A DNA stretch of 34,064 nucleotides, from NCBI GenBank assembly GCA_017829075.1, contig JAGAJA010000016.1, positions 1 through 34,064 of the forward strand, given 5' to 3'. The notes under the pieces were generated by a model. The model saw nothing but the letters and a program-made list of their open reading frames with translations, had not been told where the DNA came from and made no database searches. The stretch comes from Oscillospiraceae bacterium (GTDB taxonomy: Bacteria; Bacillota_A; Clostridia; Oscillospirales; Ruminococcaceae). The number at the start of each line of letters is the position of its first letter. Position 1 is the stretch's first letter. A program made the position numbers and the translations under genes. Positions 7,913 through 15,520 of the stretch are shown here, piece after piece.

Positions 7913-8275
7913 ATGAAAAATCCGATTTGGTCAGAAGAGGAAGAAATATTATTAGTGGATTGCTATTTCAGAATAACAGCGTGCGGCATAAAGGTCAATG
8001 ACGCTGACCATGAAATCGCAATGCTGTCATACATACTGCGCCAGCATGCAAAGTCAGTTGGCATGGAGATAGCGCCAACATTCAGGAACGAGGTCGGGAT
8101 AAAGAAGAAACTGCTGAACCTGAGGTATCTGGACACTGACGGAGCCGAGGGACTTTGCGCTTTCTCGAAAGGCGACAAGGAAATGTACCTTAAATACAAA
8201 AACGCCCCACAGGCGATGAGCGAATATGCGTATTCTGTGATAACTCGGTGGAACAGCGAGTTAGTTGGCTGTTAA
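7913..8275 (+). CDS. Small protein with restriction-associated N-terminal-type domain
   Basis: A 120-residue protein beginning with a W-S-E-E-E-x-x-L-L-V-D-x-Y-F motif, followed by LSYILR, FRNEVGIKKKL and a NLRYLDT segment. This pattern resembles the N-terminal domain found in front of HNH or McrB-type nuclease domains in some restriction proteins. Here it stands alone, with no catalytic domain after it and a clean stop. It has its own promoter and terminator, GGAGG 5 bases before the ATG, and lies directly upstream of the phosphorothioation locus, so a regulatory or target-recognition role there is possible. The family call is from memory of the motif and is tentative. Confidence 0.55.
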   Translation: MKNPIWSEEEEILLVDCYFRITACGIKVNDADHEIAMLSYILRQHAKSVGMEIAPTFRNEVGIKKKLLNLRYLDTDGAEGLCAFSKGDKEMYLKYKNAPQAMSEYAYSVITRWNSELVGC

Positions 8276-8282
8276 TATTATG

Positions 8283-8315
8283 ATAAGCCGGACTGCATTT
8301 TTAAGTCCGGCTTAT
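8283..8315 (+). terminator. Perfect 12-bp stem terminator
   Basis: ATAAGCCGGACT (8283-8294) pairs with AGTCCGGCTTAT (8304-8315) around a 9-base T-rich loop. It lies 8 bases after the preceding stop codon and separates that gene from the dpt/dnd promoter. Confidence 0.8.
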
Positions 8316-8409
8316 GATATAAATATACAAAATAATACATCTGATTTGTTTATAATCACGAAAACGCTAAAATGATATAGATTATATTTGATACGTTTTA
8401 CAAAACGCC

Positions 8410-8438
8410 TTGCACAAACCGTCAAAATGTGATATACT
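8410..8438 (+). promoter_or_regulatory. Sigma-A promoter of the dpt/dnd operon
   Basis: TTGCAC (8410-8415), 17-bp spacer, TATACT (8433-8438), about 36 bp before the dptF start. No further promoter or terminator is evident until 13.97 kb, so dptF through dndA are probably one transcript. Confidence 0.75.
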
Positions 8439-8474
8439 ATTACATATTGGTCGATTATGGAAAGGTGGCTCTTT

Positions 8475-10196
8475 ATGTCTAATAATTGCGAATTGGTTGA
8501 GGAACTTAGAAAATTGAAGAAATCGTCGCTTGAAGCCGTTGACAGCGAAAAGGAGTTTTCGGATTTCAAGCAATATATGCATATACACAGAAAAGTTGAA
8601 GATGATTTAATAAGCACGATCGAGCATGCAAAGAACCTCCCAGGAAAGTGCCTGGTTTTGGTATGCGGAAATGTTGGTGATGGCAAGTCCCATCTTATTT
8701 CGTATCTGAAACATCACGAGAACCGCTACCTTGACGTCTTTGAAATACATAATGACGCTACGGAAAGCTTTGACCGCTACAAGGACGAAAAGCAGACGCT
8801 GGCAGAGGTCTTGAGCGAGTTCAGCGATGAACGGCTTCAGGAATACGGCGACTGCAAGAAGATAGTTGCAATAAACATGGGCGTATTGAGCAACTTCCTT
8901 GAATCGGAGCAGGGCAGTGACTTTACTAAATTAGCACAGTACGTAGAGGATAATAAGATACTTACTTCAACGGACATAGGCGAAGTATCTGACGAGAATA
9001 ACATCTTCTTTCATGTCAATTTCGGGGATTATCATATTTATAGATTGAGTGACGGCAAAATCGAATCACCGTACATATCTCAGCTCATGGATAAGGTGTT
9101 CACTGACTTGCCCAATAATCATTTTTACAGCGCATTTAAGTACCATTGCAGCCTTTGCCCATTTTTCGATAAATGTCCGGTAAGGTACAATTATGAAATG
9201 CTCAGCAACTCCAAAATCAAAGAGGGCGTCATTTCTGTAATTACGGAAACTATCGTTAAGGACAAAATCATTCTTTCTACACGTGATTTGCTGAATTTCT
9301 TCTACGATATATGCGTATTCCCGGAGTTTTCGTTAAAGTTCCTGACAAGAAGCAGGGACTCTTTCTCTGACTATCTGAACTACACCATTCCGAATATGCT
9401 GTATGAGCATGAGGACGTGTCTATGCTGCTCCAGCATATAAACAGCTATGATTATCTGAACCGCCGTTCCGAAGAATTTGACGACCTGATAACCCGTTTT
9501 AATACCGCTGATAAGGTGTCCGACATTTTTGATAAGAACCTTGAGGATTCTCCATGCAAGGAGTATATGCTTAAAAATAAAGACCAGTATGACGGCATTT
9601 CGTCCAAGCGTGACGCCGTTTTCAAGTATCTCGGCAGACTTATCAGAATATCCGGAAAAGACGGATTTGGAGATGTGGACGCGGACTTTGAGGAGTTCAT
9701 ACGCTACGTGTACGCCGCGGCGCGTAATGACATCAGAGCGCTCCAGCCTATTTATAAAATAGTGAATAGCTGTATATACAAATGGAACGGCTCGTCGGAT
9801 ACTTCTCATATTATCACGCCCACATCGAACATAGATTACATGATCTCAACGAATATTGAGGTCAAGCCTAGCGTGAAACCCGCAGTTCCGGAGGACGTAA
9901 CTGTCATTGATAAGTTCACTCCAAATTTAACACTGACCTTTGAGCAGAAGGATACAGCGCAAACTGCCAGCATTTCAATAGACTACGACTTATACAAAAT
10001 GCTGAAAAAGGTCGCGAGCGGCTATCGCCCCACGGCGCAAGACAACAACCACTTTGCGGGATTTGTTTCCTTTGTTAAAAGGCTGGTAAATTGCAGCAAG
10101 GACGACATAACCATACTTCATTACAGCCACGATGAAATAAAGAAGTACCAGCTGGAATACACCGTTTTTGGCAGCTATGAATTCAGGGAGGTGTAA
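8475..10196 (+). CDS. dptF: DNA phosphorothioation-dependent restriction protein DptF
   Basis: One of the three proteins (DptF, DptG, DptH) that restrict DNA lacking phosphorothioate marks in Dnd systems. The 573 residues fit the family. A Walker A motif, GNVGDGKS, lies at residues 65-72. A conserved cysteine cluster (CSLCPFFDKC) near residue 225 may bind metal. The ATG at 8475 has AAAGGTGG upstream and is preferred over an in-frame ATG 18 bases earlier. The gene is intact and is followed after 4 bases by the start of a dptG-like frame. Without DptH, the large helicase/nuclease partner, which is absent here, restriction by this locus is doubtful. Confidence 0.85.
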   Translation: MSNNCELVEELRKLKKSSLEAVDSEKEFSDFKQYMHIHRKVEDDLISTIEHAKNLPGKCLVLVCGNVGDGKSHLISYLKHHENRYLDVFEIHNDATESFDRYKDEKQTLAEVLSEFSDERLQEYGDCKKIVAINMGVLSNFLESEQGSDFTKLAQYVEDNKILTSTDIGEVSDENNIFFHVNFGDYHIYRLSDGKIESPYISQLMDKVFTDLPNNHFYSAFKYHCSLCPFFDKCPVRYNYEMLSNSKIKEGVISVITETIVKDKIILSTRDLLNFFYDICVFPEFSLKFLTRSRDSFSDYLNYTIPNMLYEHEDVSMLLQHINSYDYLNRRSEEFDDLITRFNTADKVSDIFDKNLEDSPCKEYMLKNKDQYDGISSKRDAVFKYLGRLIRISGKDGFGDVDADFEEFIRYVYAAARNDIRALQPIYKIVNSCIYKWNGSSDTSHIITPTSNIDYMISTNIEVKPSVKPAVPEDVTVIDKFTPNLTLTFEQKDTAQTASISIDYDLYKMLKKVASGYRPTAQDNNHFAGFVSFVKRLVNCSKDDITILHYSHDEIKKYQLEYTVFGSYEFREV

Positions 10197-10200
10197 GAGA

Positions 10201-10465
10201 ATGTACCGGATAGACAATGAGAGATTCAACAATACTTTCTTTTCAGGAAAATCATTCAGACACACTACCTTAAACGATAAGTGCCGGTATCGTCTTTTCC
10301 CGTTCTCGTCGAATACATCATCCAGCAACGTACTGGATACCTTTGACGATATTCTGGGTCCGTTCATCAGAGCCGTTTTTGGGTGGAAAGTTCGACAAAC
10401 GTGTATATGGTAAAACTGATGATGTCCTGCCGGAAGCGGAAGAATTTGATGGAGACGACGAATGA
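10201..10465 (+). pseudogene. Hybrid remnant: dptG-like 5' end joined to probable dndC 3' end
   Basis: From the ATG at 10201 (GGGAGG upstream, 4 bases after dptF) a frame runs 69 codons, through FSSNTSSSNVLDTFDDI to about IRAVFG, as expected for the start of dptG, and stops at a TAA at 10408-10410. From about 10382 a different frame reads GGKFDKRVYGKTDDVLPEAE and on to an acidic tail, ending with a TGA that overlaps the dndD start codon as ATGA. In dnd operons the gene overlapping the 5' end of dndD is normally dndC. A deletion joining dptG to dndC near 10375-10390, removing most of dptG, dptH, any dndB and most of dndC, explains both halves. The dndC assignment rests on position, since its tail is poorly conserved. 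Confidence 0.65.
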
Positions 10466-12423
10466 TAATAAAAAAACTGGTACTGCACAATTTTGGAGTG
10501 TATGCCTCCGACAATGTGTATGAATTCAATAAAGACAAGCCGGTCGTTCTTATCGGCGGAATGAACGGCAGAGGAAAGACGACTTTTCTCGAAGCAATAC
10601 TGCTGGCGCTGTACGGAGCTAACTCCTTTGCCGTGTCGGAAAGCAGTCACAAATCCTACGGCGCATACCTCAGAGCGCATGTCAATACCGCTGACGGAAC
10701 TCTCGAAAGTTATGTGGAGCTGGAGTTCGACATGAACGCCGACGAGGACATGAATACCTATACCGTAAGGCGCTCGTGGACTTCCAAGGCAAGCAGAATG
10801 ACAGACCATGTGCAGGTTATGAAGAACGGTGTTGCGGATCCGTTCCTTTCGAAGAACTGGGCGATGTTCGTTGAAAGCGTTCTGCCGAGCGGCCTTGCGA
10901 ATTTCTTCTTCTTTGACGGTGAGAAAATAGCCGAACTCGCAAGCGGTGAAACCAACGAAGCGATGAAGAACGCAATAAAATCCTTGCTCGGGATCAATGT
11001 TATCGACTCCCTGTCTTCCGATCTCCAGCGGATCATGAATCGGCTCAACGCTGAACACATTGAAAATTATGAATCGACCCGCGTTGAGGAACTGCGTGCG
11101 ATCCGCGATGAAAAAGAAGCTGTTTGCAAACAGATAGACGACCAGATCACCGAGCTTGAATCCGAACGAACAGAATTGAGCAAGAAGCTTGATAAAAAAG
11201 AGCAGGAATATAAAGCCAAGGGCGGAGATATCAACGCACAGGCTCAAGATCTCTACACTGAAAAAGGAGAGCTTAACGGCAGGCTGTCACAGATAAACGA
11301 GGAACTCATAGAGTTCGCCGGTTCGGAGCTTCCGCTGGAGCTTGTGCGACCGCTGCTGGAAGATATACTCTCCCAGTCCAAGCGTGAGCAGGAGGATAAA
11401 AACACCCGTCTTGCTGTGGATAAGATCGGCGAGTTTATTCGCATGTTCAGCAAGGGTGAGAAGAAAAATAAGGCATTGGAATCATTTGCCGAGTATGTGA
11501 GAAAAGCTGCCGACAGCCAGCAGACTAAATGTGTTTACGACCTTTCTGATATGGCGTATCATCAGTGCTTATTGCTTGTCAATCATCAGCTGGCTGATGT
11601 TCGCGGGCGATATGAAGCGGACAAGTCTGCTCTTGTATCGGCAAAGAAGCGCGTTGATGAAATAGAAAACTACCTGTCGGTAGATATAGACGATAAGAAG
11701 GTACAGAAATTATACAAGACGATAGCTCAGCTTAATGTCCAGATCGAAGAAATAGGGATCCGCATTGAGAACCTGAAAAAAGACAGATCCACGGCAAACG
11801 GTGAATTTCTCAGAGCATCTACCGAGTTCAATCGCTGTGTAACTCATTACCTTTCAGTTATCGAGCGCGATGACGATGTTCAGCGTATGCATAAGTATGC
11901 TCTGTACGCCCAGCGGGTGGCGAAACAGTACCAGCTGGCTCTTCAGCAGGAGAAAATCGAATCCCTTGCTAAGACGATGACTGAGCGGTACAAGATACTT
12001 CTGGATAAGAAAAAGCTGTTCGACCGCATAGAAATGAACCCCGGAACTCTGGATTACTACTGCCTTGACAAGGACGGAAATGTTATCCCCAAGGATTCTT
12101 TCTCCGCTGGCGAGAAGCAGCTTATGGTGATCTCAATGCTCTGGGCGCTGGCGATATGCTCGAAGAAAAAGCTGCCGGTAATTATTGATACTCCGCTTGC
12201 AAGACTGGATTCCATTCACAGAAAGGCGCTTATCACAAAATACTTCCCGAATGCGAGCGAGCAGACCATCATCCTTTCCACCGACTCGGAGATCGACAGC
12301 ACCTACTACAACATCATCAAGAAATATGTAAGCAACGAGTTCACTCTGAGATACGATGAAGACACAAAGTCGTCTACAATCGAAGATGGATACTTTAAGG
12401 AGGAGATAGCGAATGGTAATTAA
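10462..12423 (+). CDS. dndD: DNA sulfur modification ATPase DndD
   Basis: SMC/Rad50-like ATPase of the DndCDE complex that inserts sulfur into the DNA backbone. At 653 residues it has the expected size. Walker A is GMNGRGKT (residues 33-40), a long charged helical region (about 200-500) should form coiled coils, and the C-terminal lobe carries an ABC signature (SAGEKQLMV) and Walker B (PVIIDTPLARLD, about 572-583). The start overlaps the preceding remnant as ATGA, with GGAG 7 bases upstream, and the 3' end overlaps dndE by 11 bases. The gene is intact, but without DndC it should not support modification unless dndC is elsewhere in the genome. Confidence 0.92.
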   Translation: MIIKKLVLHNFGVYASDNVYEFNKDKPVVLIGGMNGRGKTTFLEAILLALYGANSFAVSESSHKSYGAYLRAHVNTADGTLESYVELEFDMNADEDMNTYTVRRSWTSKASRMTDHVQVMKNGVADPFLSKNWAMFVESVLPSGLANFFFFDGEKIAELASGETNEAMKNAIKSLLGINVIDSLSSDLQRIMNRLNAEHIENYESTRVEELRAIRDEKEAVCKQIDDQITELESERTELSKKLDKKEQEYKAKGGDINAQAQDLYTEKGELNGRLSQINEELIEFAGSELPLELVRPLLEDILSQSKREQEDKNTRLAVDKIGEFIRMFSKGEKKNKALESFAEYVRKAADSQQTKCVYDLSDMAYHQCLLLVNHQLADVRGRYEADKSALVSAKKRVDEIENYLSVDIDDKKVQKLYKTIAQLNVQIEEIGIRIENLKKDRSTANGEFLRASTEFNRCVTHYLSVIERDDDVQRMHKYALYAQRVAKQYQLALQQEKIESLAKTMTERYKILLDKKKLFDRIEMNPGTLDYYCLDKDGNVIPKDSFSAGEKQLMVISMLWALAICSKKKLPVIIDTPLARLDSIHRKALITKYFPNASEQTIILSTDSEIDSTYYNIIKKYVSNEFTLRYDEDTKSSTIEDGYFKEEIANGN

Positions 12424-12805
12424 ACAGATACGCCTGTCGAACGCTGCAAAAGAGAAGCTCTCCCGACTTAAGGGCAAAACCGGCATTCAGAACTGGAACG
12501 TTCTCTGCCGCTGGGCATTCTGCTATTCTCTCCACGAGGGGACTTTACCCACCGACATTAAAATTGACTCGGACAGCAATGTAGAAATGAGCTGGCTGAC
12601 TTTCGCCGGAGAATACCATGAGATTTACGAGGCACTAATCAAAGCGTGGTGCATTAAGAACGGTCTGGGAACGGACGAAGAGGTCATCAACAAGTATTTC
12701 AAGCTGCACCTCGAAAGGGGAATCGGCTATCTGAGCGGAACGAATTTCGTCAAGAATATTCAAGATCTGCTCGATCTGTCATCAAAGGAGCCGCGCAAGA
12801 AATGA
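12413..12805 (+). CDS. dndE: DNA sulfur modification protein DndE
   Basis: Small DNA-binding subunit of the phosphorothioation complex; characterised homologs bind nicked DNA and form tetramers. The 130 residues begin with the typical IRLSNAAKEKLSRLKGKTGI and contain WNVLCRWAFCYSL and a C-terminal LERGIGYLSG segment, all family hallmarks. It is translationally coupled on both sides: the start lies inside the 3' end of dndD and the end overlaps dndA by 4 bases. AAGGAGG lies upstream of the ATG. No sign of damage. Confidence 0.92.
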   Translation: MVIKQIRLSNAAKEKLSRLKGKTGIQNWNVLCRWAFCYSLHEGTLPTDIKIDSDSNVEMSWLTFAGEYHEIYEALIKAWCIKNGLGTDEEVINKYFKLHLERGIGYLSGTNFVKNIQDLLDLSSKEPRKK

Positions 12806-13941
12806 GTACATACCTTGATTATAACGCCTCCACGCCTATTGACGAGCGAGTGCTGAACGTGATGGTGGACGTTTACCGCAACGCGTACGGCAATGCGGAT
12901 AACATGAACAATACATTCGGCGAAAAGGCTAGTTCGGTGGTCGATAAGGCGCGCGGACAGGTCGCAAGCCTGCTAGGCGTAAAAAAGGACGAAGTGTTCT
13001 TTACAAGTGGAGCGACCGAAAGCGACAATATGGTGGTTTTCGGCTTGGTCAATTATGCACATCAGACCGGAAAGACGCACATTGTCACTACTGCGATAGA
13101 GCACAAAGCTGTTTTACAGCCGCTGGGAGAGCTTGAAAAGCAGGGCTTTGAAGTGACCTACATCTCTCCCGATGAATCAGGAAGAGTGAGCTCTGACGAC
13201 GTACTGAACGCAGTCAGGGAAGATACCCTGCTTGTAAGCATTATGCACGCAAACAACGAAACGGGAATAATTCAGCCGGTAAAGGAGATCGGAGACGCGT
13301 TATCCGGCAGGGATATATTCTTCCATGTTGACGCGGCGCAGACGTTCGGAAAGCTGGTCGAGGAACTCCGTGGGGTAAAGTACACATTCCTGTCTGCGAG
13401 CGCGCATAAAATGTACGGTCCGCAGGGCGTAGGCGTGTTGGTCATGCGGAAGAAACGCTATAAGCTACCGCCGCTGACGCCTATGTTCTTCGGCGGAAGT
13501 CAGGAGCACGGGTTTCGTCCTGGAACAGTCCCCACGGCGCTTATCGCCGGAATGGGCGAGGCCTGCAGAATTGCGGAAAAGGAATACGCGGAGAATCTGA
13601 AAAAGTACGAAGAAACAAAGCAGATGATATATCAGCTGCTCGAGCAGTCCGGCATTTCTTATTCAGTAAACGGAGACAGGAAATATTGCATTCCGAATAC
13701 GCTCAACGTCAGACTGGACGGAATGAATTCAGTCGCGCTTATGCAGTACTGCAAGCAGTTCTGCGGAATGTCCAACGGCTCCGCGTGCAACGCGGCAAGC
13801 CATGAGCCAAGTCATGTGCTGAAAGCAATGGGATTTTCCGATGAACATACCGAGCAGTCGATAAGACTAAGCTGGGGCAATTGGGCATTTGATACGGAGG
13901 ATTTCGTCCGTATGCTGGAAGTTGCTAAGAGCTGGACATAA
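12802..13941 (+). CDS. dndA: Cysteine desulfurase of the Dnd system
   Basis: PLP-dependent enzyme that removes sulfur from cysteine and, in Dnd systems, passes it to DndC. The 379 residues match NifS/IscS class enzymes: the PLP lysine is K203 in SASAHKMYG, the catalytic cysteine is C329 in SNGSACNA, and HVDAAQ and RPGTVP are also present. The ATGA overlap with dndE and the terminator right after the stop make it the last gene of the operon. In some lineages dndA is replaced by a housekeeping IscS; here it is clustered. With dndC lost its product may have no partner at this locus. Confidence 0.93.
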   Translation: MSTYLDYNASTPIDERVLNVMVDVYRNAYGNADNMNNTFGEKASSVVDKARGQVASLLGVKKDEVFFTSGATESDNMVVFGLVNYAHQTGKTHIVTTAIEHKAVLQPLGELEKQGFEVTYISPDESGRVSSDDVLNAVREDTLLVSIMHANNETGIIQPVKEIGDALSGRDIFFHVDAAQTFGKLVEELRGVKYTFLSASAHKMYGPQGVGVLVMRKKRYKLPPLTPMFFGGSQEHGFRPGTVPTALIAGMGEACRIAEKEYAENLKKYEETKQMIYQLLEQSGISYSVNGDRKYCIPNTLNVRLDGMNSVALMQYCKQFCGMSNGSACNAASHEPSHVLKAMGFSDEHTEQSIRLSWGNWAFDTEDFVRMLEVAKSWT

Positions 13942-13967
13942 TATTTGAACCTCGTTCGCCTAAAAAC

Positions 13968-13997
13968 AAGGCGCCTTGCTGATTGCAGGGCGCTTTT
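13968..13997 (+). terminator. Terminator of the dpt/dnd operon
   Basis: AAGGCGCCTTGC (13968-13979) pairs with GCAGGGCGCTTT (13985-13996) with two G-T wobbles and a 5-base loop. It lies between the convergent dndA and repressor genes and ends with T4. Confidence 0.75.
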
Positions 13998-14003
13998 ACT
14001 ATA

Positions 14004-14840
14004 TCATTTCTTCGGGTAAACTTCTGCCATCTCCTGGGTATACTGCCGTACCCTTTCTCTTCCTTGTGGATTGAGTTTAGCGGCGGCACGGAGTAACTGT
14101 ACATCATCATTGGAAATGAGCGTTTTTACACTCATCATCTCTTGAATTTCGTCATACGGAATGGGAAGTTCGATGATACTCACGCCAAATGCGTCCGCGA
14201 TAAGTTCAAGTTCTGCAGGATCTGGACAATAGCCTTGTGAGAGCCACATTTTTATTTTATCGACAGACTGTCCTAGCAGTGCGATTTTGTTCGCGTCAAA
14301 AGGACGTTCGTCAAACCATTTCGCAATGTTTCTGCCGGTGGATTTAGTGAGGTCGTAGCTGATAATAAGTTCAAATTCTACATCAAAATAGTTTGCCGCA
14401 AGCATGAGGTCGGCTACGGAGACCTTTCCGTCCTTGGTCAGAGAATCAAGAAATTTAGGAGAAGTTCCCGCTTTTTCCAGTGCGACTTTAAGCGTTTCTC
14501 CGCGTTTGGAAGCAAAGAATACGTAATTCTTACGCACCCTCATGCTTATGCCGGACGCTAGAATAACAGAAGTGCCCAAATCTTCGGCACGGGTATTGAC
14601 ATATCTTATTTTCGGAGCGGTATGTTGAGATTGATTCCTTTCCTCGGTTTTGCCAATGAGCCAGTCGAGTGATACTCCGAAAAGGTCGGCAAGCTGTGGC
14701 AGGTATTTCATATATGACTTGGATTTTCCATTTTTCCATGTGCTGAAAATGCTGCGGTCAACACCTAGATATTCTGTAATATATAGCTGATTATATCCTT
14801 TTTCAGTCATCAAAAGCATAATTTTATCTAAAACGCCCAT
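14004..14840 (-). CDS. Phage-type repressor with three HTH-like segments
   Basis: Probable transcriptional repressor of the mobile element. Residues 5-62 form a clear XRE/Cro-type HTH (ITEYLGVDRSIFSTWKNGKS) ending VSLDWLIGK as in many Clostridial phage repressors. Residues 110-160 and 168-225 look like two more XRE-like helical units (SVADLMLAANYFDVE; IALLGQSVDKIKMWLSQG then LELIADAFGVS). No peptidase or LexA-like domain is seen, so SOS self-cleavage is not expected. AAGGAG lies 5 bases before the ATG. It is divergent from the excisionase operon, and its likely promoter at 15014-15042 faces the opposing promoter at 14890-14918. Confidence 0.8.
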   Translation of the reverse strand: MGVLDKIMLLMTEKGYNQLYITEYLGVDRSIFSTWKNGKSKSYMKYLPQLADLFGVSLDWLIGKTEERNQSQHTAPKIRYVNTRAEDLGTSVILASGISMRVRKNYVFFASKRGETLKVALEKAGTSPKFLDSLTKDGKVSVADLMLAANYFDVEFELIISYDLTKSTGRNIAKWFDERPFDANKIALLGQSVDKIKMWLSQGYCPDPAELELIADAFGVSIIELPIPYDEIQEMMSVKTLISNDDVQLLRAAAKLNPQGRERVRQYTQEMAEVYPKK

Positions 14841-14889
14841 ATTTTCTCCTTGGAAATTGGCAAAAGTTCACGAAAATTAGGTAAACCAG

Positions 14890-14918
14890 TTGACACCTCA
14901 CGCAAAATGATATATAAT
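14890..14918 (+). promoter_or_regulatory. Rightward consensus promoter of the early operon
   Basis: TTGACA (14890-14895), 17-bp spacer, TATAAT (14913-14918): full consensus. It reads toward the excisionase gene, leaving a leader of about 280 bases. Confidence 0.8.
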
Positions 14919-14929
14919 ACCTCTATCGA

Positions 14930-14944
14930 TTGAGATTTTCTCAA
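14930..14944. promoter_or_regulatory. Candidate repressor operator
   Basis: TTGAGA (14930-14935), 3 bases, TCTCAA (14939-14944): a perfect inverted repeat about 12 bp after the -10 box of the rightward promoter. A related half-site, CGATTGAG, overlaps it and recurs at about 14970. The position suits repression by the adjacent repressor (inference). Confidence 0.55.
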
Positions 14945-15013
14945 CAGACTTGTAAGTTGCGATTGAGTACACAACATAGTGGAAGATTGATAAATCAATA
15001 ATATCTGTGTAGT

Positions 15014-15042
15014 ATTATATCATATTCACAACGTAAAGTCAA
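15014..15042 (-). promoter_or_regulatory. Leftward promoter of the repressor gene
   Basis: On the minus strand TTGACT (15037-15042), 17-bp spacer, TATAAT (15014-15019). It points at the rightward promoter about 100 bp away, so the two transcripts overlap head-on. Confidence 0.75.
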
Positions 15043-15100
15043 GTGCGCATATAAAGAAAGTTGAGGAAACCACATATCTCGTTGAAACACTATTGGCAAG

Positions 15101-15138
15101 TTCCTTGAGAACTTTGCAGTAAATTGCAGTTCCAAGGG
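15101..15138. promoter_or_regulatory. TTGCAGT direct repeats inside an imperfect palindrome
   Basis: TTGCAGT at 15114-15120 and 15124-15130, 10 bp apart, within a 20-bp block identical to 3772-3791. Here the flanks extend it to an imperfect inverted repeat: CCTTG, GAACT and GCA on the left match TGCAGTTCCAAGG on the right, with small bulges. It lies in the leader of the excisionase operon. Confidence 0.5.
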
Positions 15139-15209
15139 ATATATCATGGACTTACGGAAAAGCACGGTAAACGCCGTGCAGGTTCATCTAACTGAAAGGA
15201 GTACCCAAA

Positions 15210-15518
15210 ATGACAGAAAACATCACCACCAACGAAACCACAGCAACCGAGCCGAAGTCCCTGCCGCACATGGAGAACATCACGAAAGCCGCGGAGCTTT
15301 TCGGGCTTACGCGGTACGCCGTGCGGGTCCTCGCGGAGGAGGGCAAAATAAAGGCGGTACGCATCGGCGGCAGAATATTCGTGAACGTGGACAGCATGAG
15401 CGAGTTCTTCGCGGCTTGCACGCTGGCTCCCGAGGAGGGCAAGCCCGCAGTTCCCGCGGAGCCTGCCGAAAGACCGTCGTTCGCACGTCCCGCTAAGGGA
15501 ATAAGGAGGATAGGATAA
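15210..15518 (+). CDS. xis: Excisionase-like DNA-binding protein
   Basis: A 102-residue protein whose central part (residues 22-70) is a winged-helix of the MerR/excisionase type: ITKAAELFGLTRYAVRVLAEEGKIKAV followed by RIGGRIFVNVDSM. These small proteins bend DNA at attachment sites and direct a tyrosine integrase toward excision. The N-terminus is Thr-rich and the C-terminus Pro/Ala-rich and basic. AAGGAG lies 8 bases before the ATG. It is first in a rightward operon with replication genes, with the integrase downstream, as in small integrative elements and prophages. The symbol is by role. Confidence 0.75.
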   Translation: MTENITTNETTATEPKSLPHMENITKAAELFGLTRYAVRVLAEEGKIKAVRIGGRIFVNVDSMSEFFAACTLAPEEGKPAVPAEPAERPSFARPAKGIRRIG

Positions 15519-15520
15519 GC

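Noticed and set aside
3772..15130. The shared 20-mer as attL/attR of an 11-kb element
   Set aside because: The integrase and excisionase would lie outside the repeats, and the copies sit in regulatory positions, so a control site is likelier. An excised-circle test could still revive the idea.
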